The position numbers and the translations under genes were made by a program. From positions 1 through 41,454 of the forward strand of contig NZ_JAOQJU010000030.1 of assembly GCF_025567385.1 (NCBI RefSeq): a stretch of DNA of 41,454 bases, in the 5' to 3' direction. A model generated the notes under the pieces. The model did not search any database. It worked only from the letters and a program-made list of their open reading frames with translations, and was not told the DNA's origin. This stretch comes from Claveliimonas acetigenes. GTDB taxonomy: Bacteria > Bacillota > Clostridia > Lachnospirales > Lachnospiraceae. This document shows positions 41,439-41,454 of this stretch, piece by piece. Numbering within the stretch: the first letter of the stretch is position 1; the number at the start of each line of letters is the position of its first letter.

Positions 41439-41454
41439 ATGGCAGAAAACAGAC
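41439..41454 (+). CDS. Start of an unknown gene at the right edge
   Basis: AAGGAG (41425-41430) with 8-bp spacing to ATG 41439 and codons M-A-E-N-R. It reads on the strand opposite to the transfer genes, inside what should be Orf15. A transposase or group II/IS-encoded protein is a guess; only five codons are visible. Confidence 0.45.

Larger units (their letters stand above)
41265..41454 (-). pseudogene. C-terminal tail of Orf15-like (VirB6-type) transfer protein, apparently interrupted
   Basis: On the minus strand a frame different from Orf14 ends with a basic/Gln-rich tail (YHIRTKVQQTQTVQKNQQTK and on to KKK) at a TGA overlapping the Orf14 start, as orf15 does in Tn916. Upstream of base 41372 the frame stays open but the sequence changes character and carries an opposite-strand promoter, RBS and start, so the gene is probably interrupted here. 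Only 35 residues are convincing. Confidence 0.5.

Noticed and set aside
1..41454. CRISPR arrays, tRNA or rRNA genes
   Set aside because: No regularly spaced repeats of CRISPR type and no tRNA-like or rRNA segments were recognized on reading; a tRNAscan or CRISPR search was not possible.

Overview
The window reads as a draft contig from a low-GC Gram-positive anaerobe, most likely a gut Clostridia/Lachnospiraceae member. The basis is strong Shine-Dalgarno sites, frequent TTG/GTG starts, a Tn916-type conjugative element, Spo0A-C-like miniature proteins and small DUF6219-like proteins. The taxon is inferred, not proven. There is one assembly gap (Ns at 29120-29403). Most of the sequence is accessory DNA in three blocks.

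Block 1 (1-17743) is a yersiniabactin/pyochelin-like metallophore locus. An AT-rich operon (96-9496) encodes an alpha/beta hydrolase, a stand-alone adenylation-carrier protein, a docking-Cy-A-carrier NRPS, a saccharopine-dehydrogenase-like oxidoreductase, a thiazolinyl imine reductase and a methyltransferase. Both adenylation domains read as the cysteine code DLFNLSLIW, so the predicted core is a Cys-Cys thiazoline/thiazolidine. No aryl-acid starter gene is visible. A visibly more GC-rich transport half follows: an AraC regulator, an ECF-type importer (S, T, fused A-A), a YbtP/YbtQ-like pair of ABC half-transporters and a DtxR/MntR-type metalloregulator. The promoter before the ECF genes has a 21-bp-phased direct repeat suited to the AraC protein. 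A TTAG-N6-CTAA dyad lies just after the -10 of both this promoter and the araC promoter, a candidate metalloregulator operator. From memory, the layout resembles the equibactin locus of Streptococcus equi, which is also carried on a conjugative element.

Block 2 (17744-27071) is a mobilizable/SOS-type island. It starts with an ORF lacking its 5' end, then carries a MOBP-type relaxase and MobC with an oriT-like repeat region, a MmcQ/YjbR protein and a flavodoxin. Next come an XRE regulator, a self-cleaving S24 repressor divergent from a Y-family polymerase operon (polymerase, LexA DNA-binding-domain-only protein, small unknown), and a roughly 180-nt run of four hairpins that may be a structured RNA. 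Two unknown proteins and a small-protein module follow (DUF6219 pair, XRE regulator with shared operators, Spo0A-C-like protein, secreted protein). It ends in a peroxiredoxin gene cut off after about 30 codons.

Block 3 (about 27071-41454) is the integrase end of a Tn916-family ICE inserted in that peroxiredoxin gene: int, xis, a structured leader, a sigma-like ORF split by the gap, two cargo operons (MerR plus YxlEFG-like ABC; BceAB-RS-like peptide resistance), an XRE/membrane-protein operon, Orf13 (TcpC-like), Orf14 (CwlT-like) and the tail of Orf15. Both cargo operons are framed by a near-identical Spo0A-C-like gene upstream and a diverged repeat of about 75 bp downstream, suggesting duplication of a backbone segment that holds two different cargoes. 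At the right edge a new gene starts on the opposite strand where Orf15 should continue, probably an insertion.
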